Source: an uncultured Duganella sp.
GTDB lineage: Bacteria; Pseudomonadota; Gammaproteobacteria; Burkholderiales; Burkholderiaceae
Direction of reading: 5' to 3'
DNA: 38,996 nt
Assembly: GCA_946482635.1 (NCBI GenBank)
Contig: CAMLSG010000019.1
Location: forward strand, 1 to 38,996
In this document: piece by piece, positions 8,301-15,742 of the stretch
Position numbering within the stretch: the stretch's first letter is position 1
Layout: each line of letters opens with the position of its first letter
The notes under the pieces: generated by a model
The model's input: only the letters and a program-made list of their open reading frames with translations
Told to the model about the DNA's origin: nothing
Databases searched by the model: none
Position numbers and translations under genes: made by a program

Positions 8301-8763
8301 CGTGGGCGTTGACCACGCTGTGGCCAGGCGGTGGTATGCGCTGGCTGCGGAAGCTGGGCAGCCAGGGGCGCAGCGGCAACTTGCGGGAATGCTCTTGCGT
8401 GGCGAGGGAGGAACGGTGGACAGCGCTGCTGCTATTCGTTGGTACCAGAAGGCGGTAGAAGCCAATGACGTTGATGCACTGTATGAGCTTGGCAATCTTC
8501 TGATTCGTGGCGAGCACCTGCCGCAGGATTCCTTGAAGGGGCATCAGCTGCTGGTGGTTGCTGCGGAGTTGGGGCACCCGAAAGCCCAGGTAATGATATC
8601 CCAGGCATATAGCGGCCGAGGTCCACTGGAGAACAACGTGAACCTGGCGCGTTATTGGGCGGGGATGGCCTTGATGAGCGGTGAAAAAGGGGTTGAGGTT
8701 CCGGCGCGCAGCGCTGGGCCCGGCCTCAATGAGGCTTCCGCTTCTCCTGCTGGACGAGAATAA
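5398..8763 (+). CDS. exported DUF3857/transglutaminase-like protein with C-terminal Sel1 repeats
   Basis: A 1121-residue protein. Residues 1-22 form a Sec signal peptide ending ATAAPAP. Residues about 45-230 match the DUF3857 style of domain. A transglutaminase-like core follows, with the papain-type triad visible: Cys343 in NRYGDCKDKSYLL, His386 in FDHVIVKL and Asp401 in YYVDPTQ. A beta-rich DUF2135/3858-like region follows, then an alpha-helical part, and at residues about 935-1080 at least three Sel1 repeats (for example AQAQFELGNVYLSGNGVGVD). The protein should act in the periplasm. Whether it is a protease, a cross-linker or a peptide-binding scaffold is unknown. The last 38 bases overlap the convergent DUF2288 gene. 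Confidence 0.85.
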   Translation: MRHAVLFSALLLGSYLSATAAPAPSVVNTVKSPNFVRGAPLPKWAVALPEVPKSDRSDPTVLRMADTQVSLSGEPAILYSRAIQVNDQGALSEIGQYSINYHPSYQKLLVHKVIVLRDGQQLDRTASVNMRSLDQERALEQGMYAGEVSLQLLMQDVRVGDTLWITYTIEGRNPVFGKRWSQAFGWDSSSPTEFRRMVLTRPKQRPLYWRQIGDFRKDELAPRIEQLGADERLTFTQRAYDAIEDEPSVPSDYLTGRVLQFSEYSDWGDVGQWATGLFPAVKPSPGLKALARTFDSKPTAAAKAAAALYWVQNEVRYFSVSIGENSHRPQAPDAVLANRYGDCKDKSYLLVSLLGMLGIEAKPMLVSAASRRLPARVLASPFWFDHVIVKLNVDGKDYYVDPTQTGQSEGLDDLPKALAGGSGLVVDPKSKSLEKIPSDTRTDPHIEIEEDLNLADFAGDATLTVRRYYRGEYASWARRGYTGMALASLKKHALEPYEKTYPGITLTATPKYGEEVGRFVITSTFNIPKAATQKNKMYSVPFDTKVVEGSLGIPDKLVRNFPFAPNAGKFIGRYRLRLQWPPEARMNNEPYVRLVDNSYFRAKEEYMLRGNFMDYVLDYSIKQERIEANEVPDLQVKAKVLNEFAQGTFRVGEASLLPKESLSLSRRQIMPVVLLKDFEGKHEALKDKPRKDISAEQLCGYIVSMYGLVDSLPSKLGDKLAAMDRTLLSDYRTPDLSQCFGYALLVRGMYGESARAYRVLKVEDDDPRRVLAALAELMAGNPGTAADIMQRYVDKRSKDGNLQGLELSYYAALMGRAGRPVAPELLAEAAGNPAGPWPRAILAMYAGRLSPEQVLAAAGQLPGDARAIALDEAWFHIGEFSLARGDVPGAVRAFRWFPANGMRNSPYFVVAKGELARINSDEPEFKSALAAYEKGDAKSGLAALERSAAKNFAQAQFELGNVYLSGNGVGVDHAVARRWYALAAEAGQPGAQRQLAGMLLRGEGGTVDSAAAIRWYQKAVEANDVDALYELGNLLIRGEHLPQDSLKGHQLLVVAAELGHPKAQVMISQAYSGRGPLENNVNLARYWAGMALMSGEKGVEVPARSAGPGLNEASASPAGRE

Positions 8764-9046
8764 ACGGGCTGACGACGCTGGCCCACAGGCTGGCGTCGGC
8801 GGCGATCCATTCCTGGCACTGCTGGTCGGAGACTTTGGCGAGCTGGCCGGCTTCCATCCAGGCCGAAATGCTGGCCTTGTCGTCGTGGGCGATGCGCACG
8901 GCGACGTCCACCAGGTCCAGTTCATCGGCGACCCATACCACGTTACCCTGGGCGAAGTGCTTCAGCAGTTCGCTCCAAGGGATGCGTGCGGTTTCGCGGT
9001 TGACTTTGGCGCGGAGTTCCGCGTCTTTCTCTGGTTTCAGCTGCAT
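8726..9046 (-). CDS. DUF2288 family protein
   Basis: A 106-residue protein with the features of DUF2288: AKVNRETARIPWSELLKHFA near the start, VVWVADELDLVDVAVRIA in the middle and ASVVSPFILVQ near the end. No biochemical function is known for the family. It starts 9 bases after the RES toxin stop and runs in the same direction, so it probably sits third in the toxin-antitoxin transcript. Its 3' end overlaps the end of the convergent transglutaminase-like gene by 38 bases. A link to the toxin-antitoxin pair is suggested only by spacing, because DUF2288 genes are also found alone. Confidence 0.85.
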   Translation of the reverse strand: MQLKPEKDAELRAKVNRETARIPWSELLKHFAQGNVVWVADELDLVDVAVRIAHDDKASISAWMEAGQLAKVSDQQCQEWIAADASLWASVVSPFILVQQEKRKPH

Positions 9047-9055
9047 GTTGTACTC

Positions 9056-9739
9056 TTAAATCGTGGGAATCTGCTCGACGATGGCCGCCGGCGAACCCCG
9101 CCATGTTAACCGATACGCCGGGCCTTTGCGAACATTGCCCACCAGGGCGGGGCGGAAGCAGGCCAGGTTGGTGCCGCCTTCGCGGCGCACGCTCGGGTAG
9201 ATGATGCCGGTCGAGCCTTCGGCCAGCAGGCTGCGCGCCAGGCGTTGCGAGGCGACGTAGCTGTCTGGGTCCAGGCAGTCGTCATATTCGGGCTGGCCGC
9301 AAATGTCGTGGAACTGGGCGCTGAAGTCCGAGAGCAGGGCCTGGTAGCTCACGCTGTCGTCGAAGCGGTCAATTTCGGCATATTCCACGGTCTTGTGGAA
9401 GATCACCTCCGCCAGCGCCGTTTCATGCTCGAAAGCGCAATACCAGGCGCCGCGCTGGCCATCGTTGAAACGGCTGCCTTGCGGACGGGCATAGGTGAAG
9501 GCGGCATTGATGCTGCGGTAATTGGGGACGTAATAGACCAGTTCTTCGATACCGATGCCGATTGCGCCGCCGTGTTCGGCGCGCAGGCGGGCATTGGTGG
9601 CGTTATCGAGTTCAAACAGCTGGTGCAGCTCGGCGTCGTTATCGGCGAGGGCGGCCAGCACGGAATCTTCTTTATCGACGAAGCGCGACGGGATCAGGCG
9701 CACGGTGTCGAATTGGCGCAGCAGGCGGAATGGCGGCAA
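9056..9739 (-). CDS. RES domain toxin of an Xre-RES toxin-antitoxin pair
   Basis: A 227-residue RES-domain protein. Characterised members attack NAD+ (hydrolysis, phosphorolysis or transfer of ADP-ribose), stopping growth. The family's conserved Arg, Glu and Ser positions fit R in GSRFNDGQRGAWYCAF, E in ETALAEVIFHKT and S in GIIYPSVRREGGTNLACF. The start is read as TTG at 9739, directly after the antitoxin TAA, with GGAGG about 7 bases upstream inside the antitoxin gene. This arrangement suggests translational coupling that keeps the toxin below the antitoxin. No frameshift or missing motif is seen, so the toxin looks intact. Confidence 0.9.
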   Translation of the reverse strand: MPPFRLLRQFDTVRLIPSRFVDKEDSVLAALADNDAELHQLFELDNATNARLRAEHGGAIGIGIEELVYYVPNYRSINAAFTYARPQGSRFNDGQRGAWYCAFEHETALAEVIFHKTVEYAEIDRFDDSVSYQALLSDFSAQFHDICGQPEYDDCLDPDSYVASQRLARSLLAEGSTGIIYPSVRREGGTNLACFRPALVGNVRKGPAYRLTWRGSPAAIVEQIPTI

Positions 9740-10177
9740 TTACAGGCCTCCGCGACGGGCGTCGAGCAATTGGCGCACGGTTTGCATGGCGAGCAGGCCG
9801 CCCGCTTCCATGTAGTCGAGCGGGGTGCGGCCGCCAAAAATGCTGTTGCGGTTGGCCAGGCTGACCCATTCGTCGGCCAGCTTGTCGCCGTAAATGATGT
9901 GCAGGGATTTGTAGATGCCCAGCAGGTAGGAAATCCGCGTGATGCGGTCGACTTCAAGCACGCGGTCGGGGTGCTTTTTCCACTCGTAGAAGGCGCTGCT
10001 GGAGAGGCCGCCCAGCAGTTCGCGGGCATCGTCGTCGCGCAATTTCCAGGCGGCGGCCAGTTTGAAAAAGCCCTTGAGGGCGGCGTGCGACAGGCGTTCA
10101 CGTTCCTCTTTGCGGCTCAGGTCGACCGGTTGGGGGATGGTGTATTCGCTGTTGGGGTAGGCAAATGCGGGATTCAT
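9740..10177 (-). CDS. Xre/MbcA/ParS-type antitoxin (DUF2384)
   Basis: A 145-residue antitoxin. The N-terminal half contains a helix-turn-helix of the Xre/ParS kind (ELLGGLSSSAFYEWKK). The C-terminal half is the toxin-binding DUF2384 domain with the hallmark FGGRTPLDYMEAGGLLAM and a final LLDARRGG. In characterised pairs this end blocks the RES active site, and the helix-turn-helix represses the operon. ATG at 10177 is preceded by GGAGGA at 10181-10186. The promoter and palindrome just upstream fit autoregulation. The antitoxin is first in the operon, directly abutting the toxin. Confidence 0.92.
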   Translation of the reverse strand: MNPAFAYPNSEYTIPQPVDLSRKEERERLSHAALKGFFKLAAAWKLRDDDARELLGGLSSSAFYEWKKHPDRVLEVDRITRISYLLGIYKSLHIIYGDKLADEWVSLANRNSIFGGRTPLDYMEAGGLLAMQTVRQLLDARRGGL

Positions 10178-10190
10178 ATGTCCTCCGTTT

Positions 10191-10227
10191 ATGGATTATT
10201 TATACTCCATTTCCGCATTTATTTCAA
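10191..10227 (-). promoter_or_regulatory. sigma-70 promoter with overlapping palindromic operator for the toxin-antitoxin operon
   Basis: On the minus strand TTGAAA (10222-10227) and TATAAA (10199-10204) are separated by exactly 17 bases, and the TATAAAT core is close to consensus. An inverted repeat ATGGA (10191-10195) and TCCAT (10206-10210) brackets the -10 element. A bound antitoxin dimer would therefore cover the start site near 10192. The leader to the ATG at 10177 is about 15 bases and holds GGAGGA. The 132-base gap from 10178 to 10309 shows nothing else apart from this element. Confidence 0.72.
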
Positions 10228-10309
10228 GTTGAATGTGTTTGTGCGGGGTCAAGACGGGGAGCGCTGCCTGCTGTCAATATTGCACAAAATCATCGAACGG
10301 GGGCGCGCG

Positions 10310-11735
10310 ATGGAGAAAATTCTTCCGGCGCTGGAGGGGCAATTGCGGCGCTTCAGGGCGAATGCGGCCCGGATGGCGGACCGGCATCCGGGCCTGGCGC
10401 GGCGGTTAGGGCCGCTCGAGTGGCCGCCAGATCCCCACGTGGACCGCCTGGCGCAAGGTGTAGCCGCCCTTCATGCCCGCACGGCACTGGCCCTGCAAAG
10501 GGCGCGCTGCCAGCAGGATGAGCACTTGCTTGAACTGCATTTCCCGGAGCAGTTGCGGCCTTTCCCCGAATGCCGGATCGAAGCGGCGCCGTGTGCCGCG
10601 GCGATATCAGCCCGCTATCGGGCCGGTCCGGCGCCCTTGATTGAGCTGGACGTGGATCTGGGGCCGGGAGGGTTCGAATCCGCCGCTGGCCTCGACGTGT
10701 TTATCGACGGCGATGCCGCGTCCAGCGCCGTATTACGCAGCGCTTTGCTGGCCGGAGGGGCTTGCCTGGCGTGCGCCTGCATGGACGGCTCCGGCGAGTG
10801 GCGAACATTGGCGCACTGGCCATTCTCGCCATCCGGCCTCGACCCGGTGGAGGCGCTGCTTCCGCGCACACCGGGCGCGCATGCTGGGCTGGCGCTGCTG
10901 CGCGAATATTTCATCTTCCCTGGGCGCTTTAATGTCCTGCGGTTGGATCTTTCCTCCTTCAACGGTGCAGGGCGGTGGACTTTGAAGTTGCCTGCGCCCG
11001 CAGGGCGCCTCCTGGCGGAGCTGGGCGACAGCCATTTGCGGGCCGGCTGGAGGGCGCGAGCTTGCCTGCAGCCTGGCGCCGCCACGCCGGTCAGGATCGA
11101 TGGCCGGCAAAACGAATACCTGCTGTCGGTCCCGCCCGAGCTGGAAATCTTCAGCATAGACCGGATCCACGCAGGCGGCGCCGAGGATCTCGGGTGGGCC
11201 GCCCGCCGCGTGGAAGGCTCACCGGCCGGCCACGAGTGGCGCATCGCCTTTCATGGCGACCATGCCGGACCGCCGTGCGCAGTCGCCTCAATCGATGTGA
11301 CCTGCTGCGAACGCGGCAAGGTGCTGGCGCGACCGGCCCGGGGCGCAGGCTGCCGCTGGCAGCTCAACTCGCTGCTGGCGCTTGGACAGATGCCGCTTGA
11401 TGCAGGTGCGCTGCGCGAGGTGATGGCAACCCAGGCTATCGACAGCTCTCCAACGAGCATGGCCATAATTTAAATCGGTACGCAAGCTCGACGCGCAAGC
11501 GGCCATGCTGCGCCCAGGCCGTGCGGCGCCACTGGCGGGCACCGACATCCGCCTGCACGTCGATGAGGCGCCATTTGCAGGCAGCGGCCTGCTGCTTTTC
11601 GGCCAGGTCATGGACCGCTTCTTTGGCGAGTGCGCGCACATGAATACATTTACCCGGCTGGAGCTGGTATCGGCCGACACAGGCGAGGAGCTCATGCGAT
11701 GCAAAGCAAGGAATTGCGGCACGGTGCTGGAGTAG
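10310..11735 (+). pseudogene. tssF: broken tssF-like gene (type VI secretion baseplate wedge)
   Basis: The first frame (10310-11473, 387 residues) follows TssF in order: the N-terminal RRFRANAARMADRHPGLARR, then PDPHVDRLAQGVAALHART, then LREYFIFPGRFNVLRLDLSS, RIDGRQNEYLLSVP with ELEIFSIDRIHA, and WQLNSLLALGQMPLDAGALRE. It stops at TAA 11471. The family's C-terminal block continues in the +1 frame up to 11735 (TDIRLHVDEAPFAGSGLLLF, then FFGECAHMNTFTRLELVSA). Total coding is about 470 residues against about 600 for intact TssF; a large part of the N-terminal jelly-roll region is missing. A frameshift plus internal deletions marks a decayed gene. No other tss genes flank it except tssG. The ATG at 10310 has only a weak G-rich Shine-Dalgarno. 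Confidence 0.8.
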
Positions 11736-12508
11736 ACGTTGCGGATGCGCAGGGCTATGACTTCTTTCGCCTGGCAGGATTGATTGGCGCGCATCAATGG
11801 CGAAATGGCCTGTCCCTGGCCTTCCCGGCAAGCGATGTCGTGGCAGCGGACGGCGACGCGATCACGCCGGGCTGCATTGGCCTGCTCGGCATATCCGGGG
11901 CACTGCCTTATTACTACACCGAGGCGGTGGCCCACGCTGGCGGCATCGCGGCACGTGCCTTCATCGATTTGCTGTCGGCGCCGGCGATCGATGCTTTTTG
12001 CACGGCTTGGCGTGAGGGGCGCCTCGAAGACACGCCGCTGCCCTCAATCCCGGCCAGGCGCGGCCCCTTGAGGGCGCGGGCGCTCGCCGAACAGCTGTCG
12101 CATGCCCTGGGCGTGCCAGTCCGGATCGAACAATTTGCCGGCCGTTGGGACCAACTGGCGCAAGCGCAAACCAGTGCGCTTGGCAACGGCAATGCGTGCT
12201 GCGGGGCCGGGGCGCTGCTCGGCGAACGCCTGTGGCGGATCGATGGCGCCGTGAGAATCCATGTCGGGCCGCTTGGCAGGCAGGATGCGGGGGGATTCAT
12301 GCCCGGCGGGCGGAATGCATTGGCCCTGGCGCAGTTATGGCGCGGAGCGGTTGGCGACAGTGGCTTGCGGGCAGAAGCTCGCGTGCATGTTCGTCCCGGC
12401 GAAGGCGCAGGCGCAAGGCTGGGCGCAGGCCAGCACCTGGGGCATGATGCCTTGTTGTCCACGCGGCCAACGGGCGAAAGGGATGACTTGTGTTATCTCC
12501 TTTGCTAG
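11699..12508 (+). CDS. tssG: shortened TssG-like protein (type VI secretion baseplate)
   Basis: 269 residues with TssG motifs in order: YDFFRLAGLIGAHQ, LSLAFPASDVV, CIGLLGISGALPYYYTEAV, FIDLLSAPAIDAFCTAWREG, LGVPVRIEQFAGRWDQL, GALLGERLWRIDGAVRIHVG and FMPGGRNALALAQLWRGAVG. TssG pairs with two TssF copies to form the wedge of the contractile injection baseplate. The segment between the FFRL and LAFPAS motifs, where the family has a longer insert before the RFR motif, is collapsed. The protein is therefore shorter than the usual 300-330 residues. It starts inside the end of the broken tssF frame (37-base overlap), the normal order for tssFG. The frame is open, but without an intact TssF it is probably non-functional in secretion. 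Confidence 0.8.
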   Translation: MQSKELRHGAGVDVADAQGYDFFRLAGLIGAHQWRNGLSLAFPASDVVAADGDAITPGCIGLLGISGALPYYYTEAVAHAGGIAARAFIDLLSAPAIDAFCTAWREGRLEDTPLPSIPARRGPLRARALAEQLSHALGVPVRIEQFAGRWDQLAQAQTSALGNGNACCGAGALLGERLWRIDGAVRIHVGPLGRQDAGGFMPGGRNALALAQLWRGAVGDSGLRAEARVHVRPGEGAGARLGAGQHLGHDALLSTRPTGERDDLCYLLC

Positions 12509-12540
12509 TATTTGGCCACCCGATCAAGCGAGGAGGCAAG

Positions 12541-12993
12541 ATGAAAAAGATGTTCCTGCTGCTGGCATTTGCTGCAACCACGGCTTGCACCAGCATCCAT
12601 GTACCGCCCAGCAATGCGGAGTTGAAGCAGCAGGTCGCCGACACCGAGCGCGCCTTCGCCGCCACCATGGCCAAGCGCGACCACCAGGCTTTCGTGTCTT
12701 TCCTCGCCGATGAAGCGATTTTCTATAATGGCCCCAAGGCCTTGCGCGGCAAGGATACCGTCGCAGCGGAATGGAAGCCGCTGTATGAAAAGCCGGAGGC
12801 GCCGTTCAGTTGGGAGCCAGACCAGGTCGAGGTGCTCGATTCCGGCACCCTGGCCCATTCATCCGGGCCGGTGCGCGACCCGCAAGGCAAGGTGACCGGC
12901 CGCTTCAACTCCGTCTGGCGGCTGGAAGCGCCAGGCAAATGGCGCATCGTCTTCGACAAGGGCGAACGCGTTTGCGACTGCCGGAAACCTTAA
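12541..12993 (+). CDS. SnoaL/DUF4440-like lipoprotein
   Basis: A 150-residue protein starting at ATG 12541 behind a strong GAGGAGG ribosome-binding site. MKKMFLLLAFAATTAC is a lipoprotein-type signal with Cys16, although TTAC is an imperfect lipobox. The rest fits a cystatin-like alpha+beta SnoaL/DUF4440 fold: ADTERAFAATMAKRDHQAFV, FLADEAIFYNGPKALRGKD, then GRFNSVWRLEAPGKWRIVFD. Such domains often bind small ligands or act as stress proteins, and no catalytic residues can be assigned with confidence. Its stop codon directly abuts the stop of the convergent recJ gene. Confidence 0.78.
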   Translation: MKKMFLLLAFAATTACTSIHVPPSNAELKQQVADTERAFAATMAKRDHQAFVSFLADEAIFYNGPKALRGKDTVAAEWKPLYEKPEAPFSWEPDQVEVLDSGTLAHSSGPVRDPQGKVTGRFNSVWRLEAPGKWRIVFDKGERVCDCRKP

Positions 12994-14688
12994 TCAGGCC
13001 GATTCGGCGTGCTCCACCAGCAACTGGACGCGGGTGACGCCGTTGTATTCGTTGGCATCGAGGCGGAAGGCCACGCGGGCCCGTTCTCCCAGTGCATCGG
13101 TATGGCCGAACCAGATGGCGTCGTAGCGGACGCCTTTCTTTTCCAGCATCAGCTTGAGGTGGCGGTCCTTCAGGATGCGCTGGCTTAGCACGCGGAACTC
13201 ATCGCAGAACACCGGCGGGGCAAAACCCTGGCCCCATACCTGGCCATCGAGCAGCTCGATGAACTGGGTGGTGTAGCAGCCATCTTCCAGCGGGCCGTCG
13301 GTCTCGACCACGCGCTCCAGTTGCGATTCGGTCAGCCAGGCCTGTCCAACCGCCTCGAAGGCGGCGCAGAAATGTTCGAAAGCTTCGGCGCGCAGGCTCA
13401 GGCCGGCCGCCATCGCATGGCCGCCGAACTTGTCGATCACGCCCGGCGCGCGCTTGGATACCAGGTCCAGCGCGTCGCGCAGGTGGAAGCCGGGAATCGA
13501 GCGGCCGGAGCCCTTGATCATGCCGTCGCCGGCAGGAGCGAAGGTGATGGTCGGGCGGTAAAAGCGTTCCTTGAGGCGCGAGGCGACGATGCCGATCACG
13601 CCCTGGTGCCAGCTGTCGTCGTAGACGCAGATGGTGGTGCGGTCGGCAGGCTGGAAATCGTCCAGGTGCAGCAGGGCGGCGTCCTGCATCTCCGCCTCGA
13701 TCTCGCGCCGTTTCAGGTTGATGTCGTTCAGCTGCTGCGCCAGTTCCCAGGCGCGCGTTTCATCGTCCGTCAGCAGGCATTCAATCCCGAGCGACATGTC
13801 TTCCAGCCGGCCGGCCGCGTTCAGGCGCGGGCCAAGGGCGAAGCCGAGGTCGAAGGGGGAGGCGGTGCGTGCCGCGCGTCCGGAAACACGGAACAGGGCG
13901 GCCACGCCGGGATGCATGCGGCCGGAGCGCATGCGCTTCAGGCCCTGGGCGACGAGGATGCGGTTATTGGTGTCGAGGCGCACCACGTCGGCGACGGTTC
14001 CCAGGGCAACCAGGTCAAGCAGGGAATCCAGCTTCGGTTGCGTCTGGGCGTCGAATACGCCGCGCCGGCGCAGCTCCGCGCGCAGTGCCAGCAGTACGTA
14101 GAACACCACGCCCACGCCAGCCAGGTGCTTGGAGGGGAAGCCGCAGGCCGGCTGGTTGGGGTTCACGATGACGCGGGCATCGGGCAGGCTGTCGCCGGGC
14201 AGGTGGTGGTCGGTCACCACGACGTCGATGCCGCGCCGCCTGGCTTCTTCCACGCCTTCGATGCTGGCGATGCCGTTGTCGACCGTGATGATGATGTCCG
14301 GGGACTTTTCACGCGCTGTCAGTTCGACGATCTCCGGCGTCAGGCCGTAGCCGTACTCGAAGCGGTTGGGGACAATGAAGTCCACGTTGGCGCCCATCGC
14401 CCGCAGGCCGCGAATGGCGGTGGCGCAGGCGGTGGCGCCGTCGCAGTCGTAGTCGGCCACGATGACCATGCGCTTGCCGGCGGCGATGGAGTCGGCCAGG
14501 AATTCGGCAGTGCGGTCGATGTGCAGCAGGCCGGAAGGCTGGATCAGGGCGCCCAGTTCGCTGGAGAGTTCTGCCGGATTGTTCAGGCCGCGCGCGGCAA
14601 ACAGGCGGGCCAGCACAGGATGGACGCCGCCCTGGCGCAGCAGCTCGGCTTCCTGCGACGGGCAGGGACGGATGGCGATACGGGTCAT
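12994..14688 (-). CDS. recJ: single-stranded-DNA-specific exonuclease RecJ
   Basis: A 564-residue 5'-3' exonuclease acting in RecF-pathway recombination, mismatch repair and base excision repair. DHH-family metal motifs are visible: DYDCDG at residues 79-84, VDNG at 136-139, DHH at 160-162, and LGTVADVV. The DHHA1 motif GGHAMAAGLSL lies in the C-terminal half, followed by the OB-fold end. The length matches the family. The gene starts inside the end of the RpfE-type gene (ATGA overlap at 14685-14688), so the two are translationally coupled. This adjacency is common in beta-proteobacteria. Confidence 0.96.
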   Translation of the reverse strand: MTRIAIRPCPSQEAELLRQGGVHPVLARLFAARGLNNPAELSSELGALIQPSGLLHIDRTAEFLADSIAAGKRMVIVADYDCDGATACATAIRGLRAMGANVDFIVPNRFEYGYGLTPEIVELTAREKSPDIIITVDNGIASIEGVEEARRRGIDVVVTDHHLPGDSLPDARVIVNPNQPACGFPSKHLAGVGVVFYVLLALRAELRRRGVFDAQTQPKLDSLLDLVALGTVADVVRLDTNNRILVAQGLKRMRSGRMHPGVAALFRVSGRAARTASPFDLGFALGPRLNAAGRLEDMSLGIECLLTDDETRAWELAQQLNDINLKRREIEAEMQDAALLHLDDFQPADRTTICVYDDSWHQGVIGIVASRLKERFYRPTITFAPAGDGMIKGSGRSIPGFHLRDALDLVSKRAPGVIDKFGGHAMAAGLSLRAEAFEHFCAAFEAVGQAWLTESQLERVVETDGPLEDGCYTTQFIELLDGQVWGQGFAPPVFCDEFRVLSQRILKDRHLKLMLEKKGVRYDAIWFGHTDALGERARVAFRLDANEYNGVTRVQLLVEHAESA

Positions 14689-15677
14689 TGCGTGAGGTTC
14701 TTCAGGTTCTGTGCGCGCCAGAATTTGCGCAAGGCGGCTTTGCTGGTGCGGATTTCGGTCCAGCCTTCACGGCTGGTGAGGATCAGGGTCAGGTCGCTTG
14801 TGCGGCCATCGCGCAGGGCGGAGAGCAAGGGGGCGAACCACTCGTGTTCAAGCTGCTGCATGGCGCCCAGCCAGGCGCCCCAGTCGTTGCCGGCTCCGGC
14901 GGGGATCAATTGGGGCAGGACCACGGCGCCGGCAGTGTCCGGCGCTGCGTTTGCGCCTGGCGTTGCCAGCGCGGCCAGCCAGGACGGTGCGGCGCCGGCT
15001 GCGCCGACTGCAAGGGCCTGGACGGGCGCGACGGCTGTGGCAGCCGGGCCTGAATCAGCGCCGCCCCACATCCAGAAGGAGTTCACCGGCGCCAGGCCGC
15101 GCTGCTGGCGGGCTTCATTGACGGGATGCTCGTGCCACAGCATCTGGATTTCGTTTTGAAGCTTCTTGAAGGCCAGGGCGGTCGGGCCGACAGGCATCCA
15201 GTCGGCCAGGTTGCTGCCCATGGCCGCATCCGGCGAGGCGGCATCGAGCCCCCGCCAGCCATCGGCGCGCATGAACCAGGTCTCGGCATCGCCCCACAAC
15301 AGGTCGTCGAAATACGGCTTGGCCAGCTCGAACAGGGCGCGCGAATCTGCTTCGTCGAGGCGCAGGCGGCGCGAATCCGCGAGGACCAGGTGGTTGCGGG
15401 CGAGCTGGATGTGAACCGGGTGGACGATGAACCAGTAGCCTTCCTTCGGCGCCAGGCCAAAACCGCGCATGACGGCAGCGGCGAGGCCGCCTCGCTCGCG
15501 GGCCAGCCACGCTTCGTGCGGCAAAATGCGGCTTTCGTCGCCAATAACATGCTTTTTAAGCAAGCTATTGCGCGAGAGTAATGCCGCAAGGGACGGCGCC
15601 TGCAGGTTGCGGGAGAGTTCCGGGGCCAGTTCGGCGGGCGGTAAGGCGAAGGGGAGTACGACGGTCGTGGAAGCCAT
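14685..15677 (-). CDS. RpfE-type regulatory protein (phosphoglycerate-mutase-like annotation)
   Basis: A 330-residue protein of the RpfE/COG4255 type, often annotated as cofactor-independent phosphoglycerate mutase in beta- and gamma-proteobacteria. Motifs include LWGDAETWFMRADGWRGLDA, NEIQMLWHEHPVNEARQQRG and PVNSFWMWGGAD. The start was set at ATG 15677 (MASTTVVLPFALPP). An upstream extension would need a TTG at 15710 and adds unlike sequence. Between residues about 215 and 260 the chain is Ala/Gly/Pro-rich and probably a flexible linker. The mutase label is doubtful, because a full alkaline-phosphatase-type metal site is not evident. It is probably the first gene of the recJ transcript. Confidence 0.75.
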   Translation of the reverse strand: MASTTVVLPFALPPAELAPELSRNLQAPSLAALLSRNSLLKKHVIGDESRILPHEAWLARERGGLAAAVMRGFGLAPKEGYWFIVHPVHIQLARNHLVLADSRRLRLDEADSRALFELAKPYFDDLLWGDAETWFMRADGWRGLDAASPDAAMGSNLADWMPVGPTALAFKKLQNEIQMLWHEHPVNEARQQRGLAPVNSFWMWGGADSGPAATAVAPVQALAVGAAGAAPSWLAALATPGANAAPDTAGAVVLPQLIPAGAGNDWGAWLGAMQQLEHEWFAPLLSALRDGRTSDLTLILTSREGWTEIRTSKAALRKFWRAQNLKNLTQ

Positions 15678-15742
15678 GCGGCATTGTAGTGGAATCTCTT
15701 TATATGGCAAACTGCGGGCTTTACTGTGTCAATTTATTAAAA

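Noticed and set aside
7378..8925. 515-residue minus-strand frame opposite the transglutaminase/Sel1 gene
   Set aside because: The plus strand encodes recognisable Sel1 repeats, and the minus frame has no motifs and no start context.
9245..10309. Long plus-strand open frame running antisense through the RES and Xre genes into the tssF region
   Set aside because: The minus-strand genes have clear family motifs, a promoter and ribosome-binding sites. Only the part from ATG 10310 onward matches a family (TssF).
13321..15159. 612-residue plus-strand frame opposite recJ and the RpfE-type gene
   Set aside because: It is a composition artefact of GC-rich codons. It shows no domain, and recJ on the other strand has all catalytic motifs.
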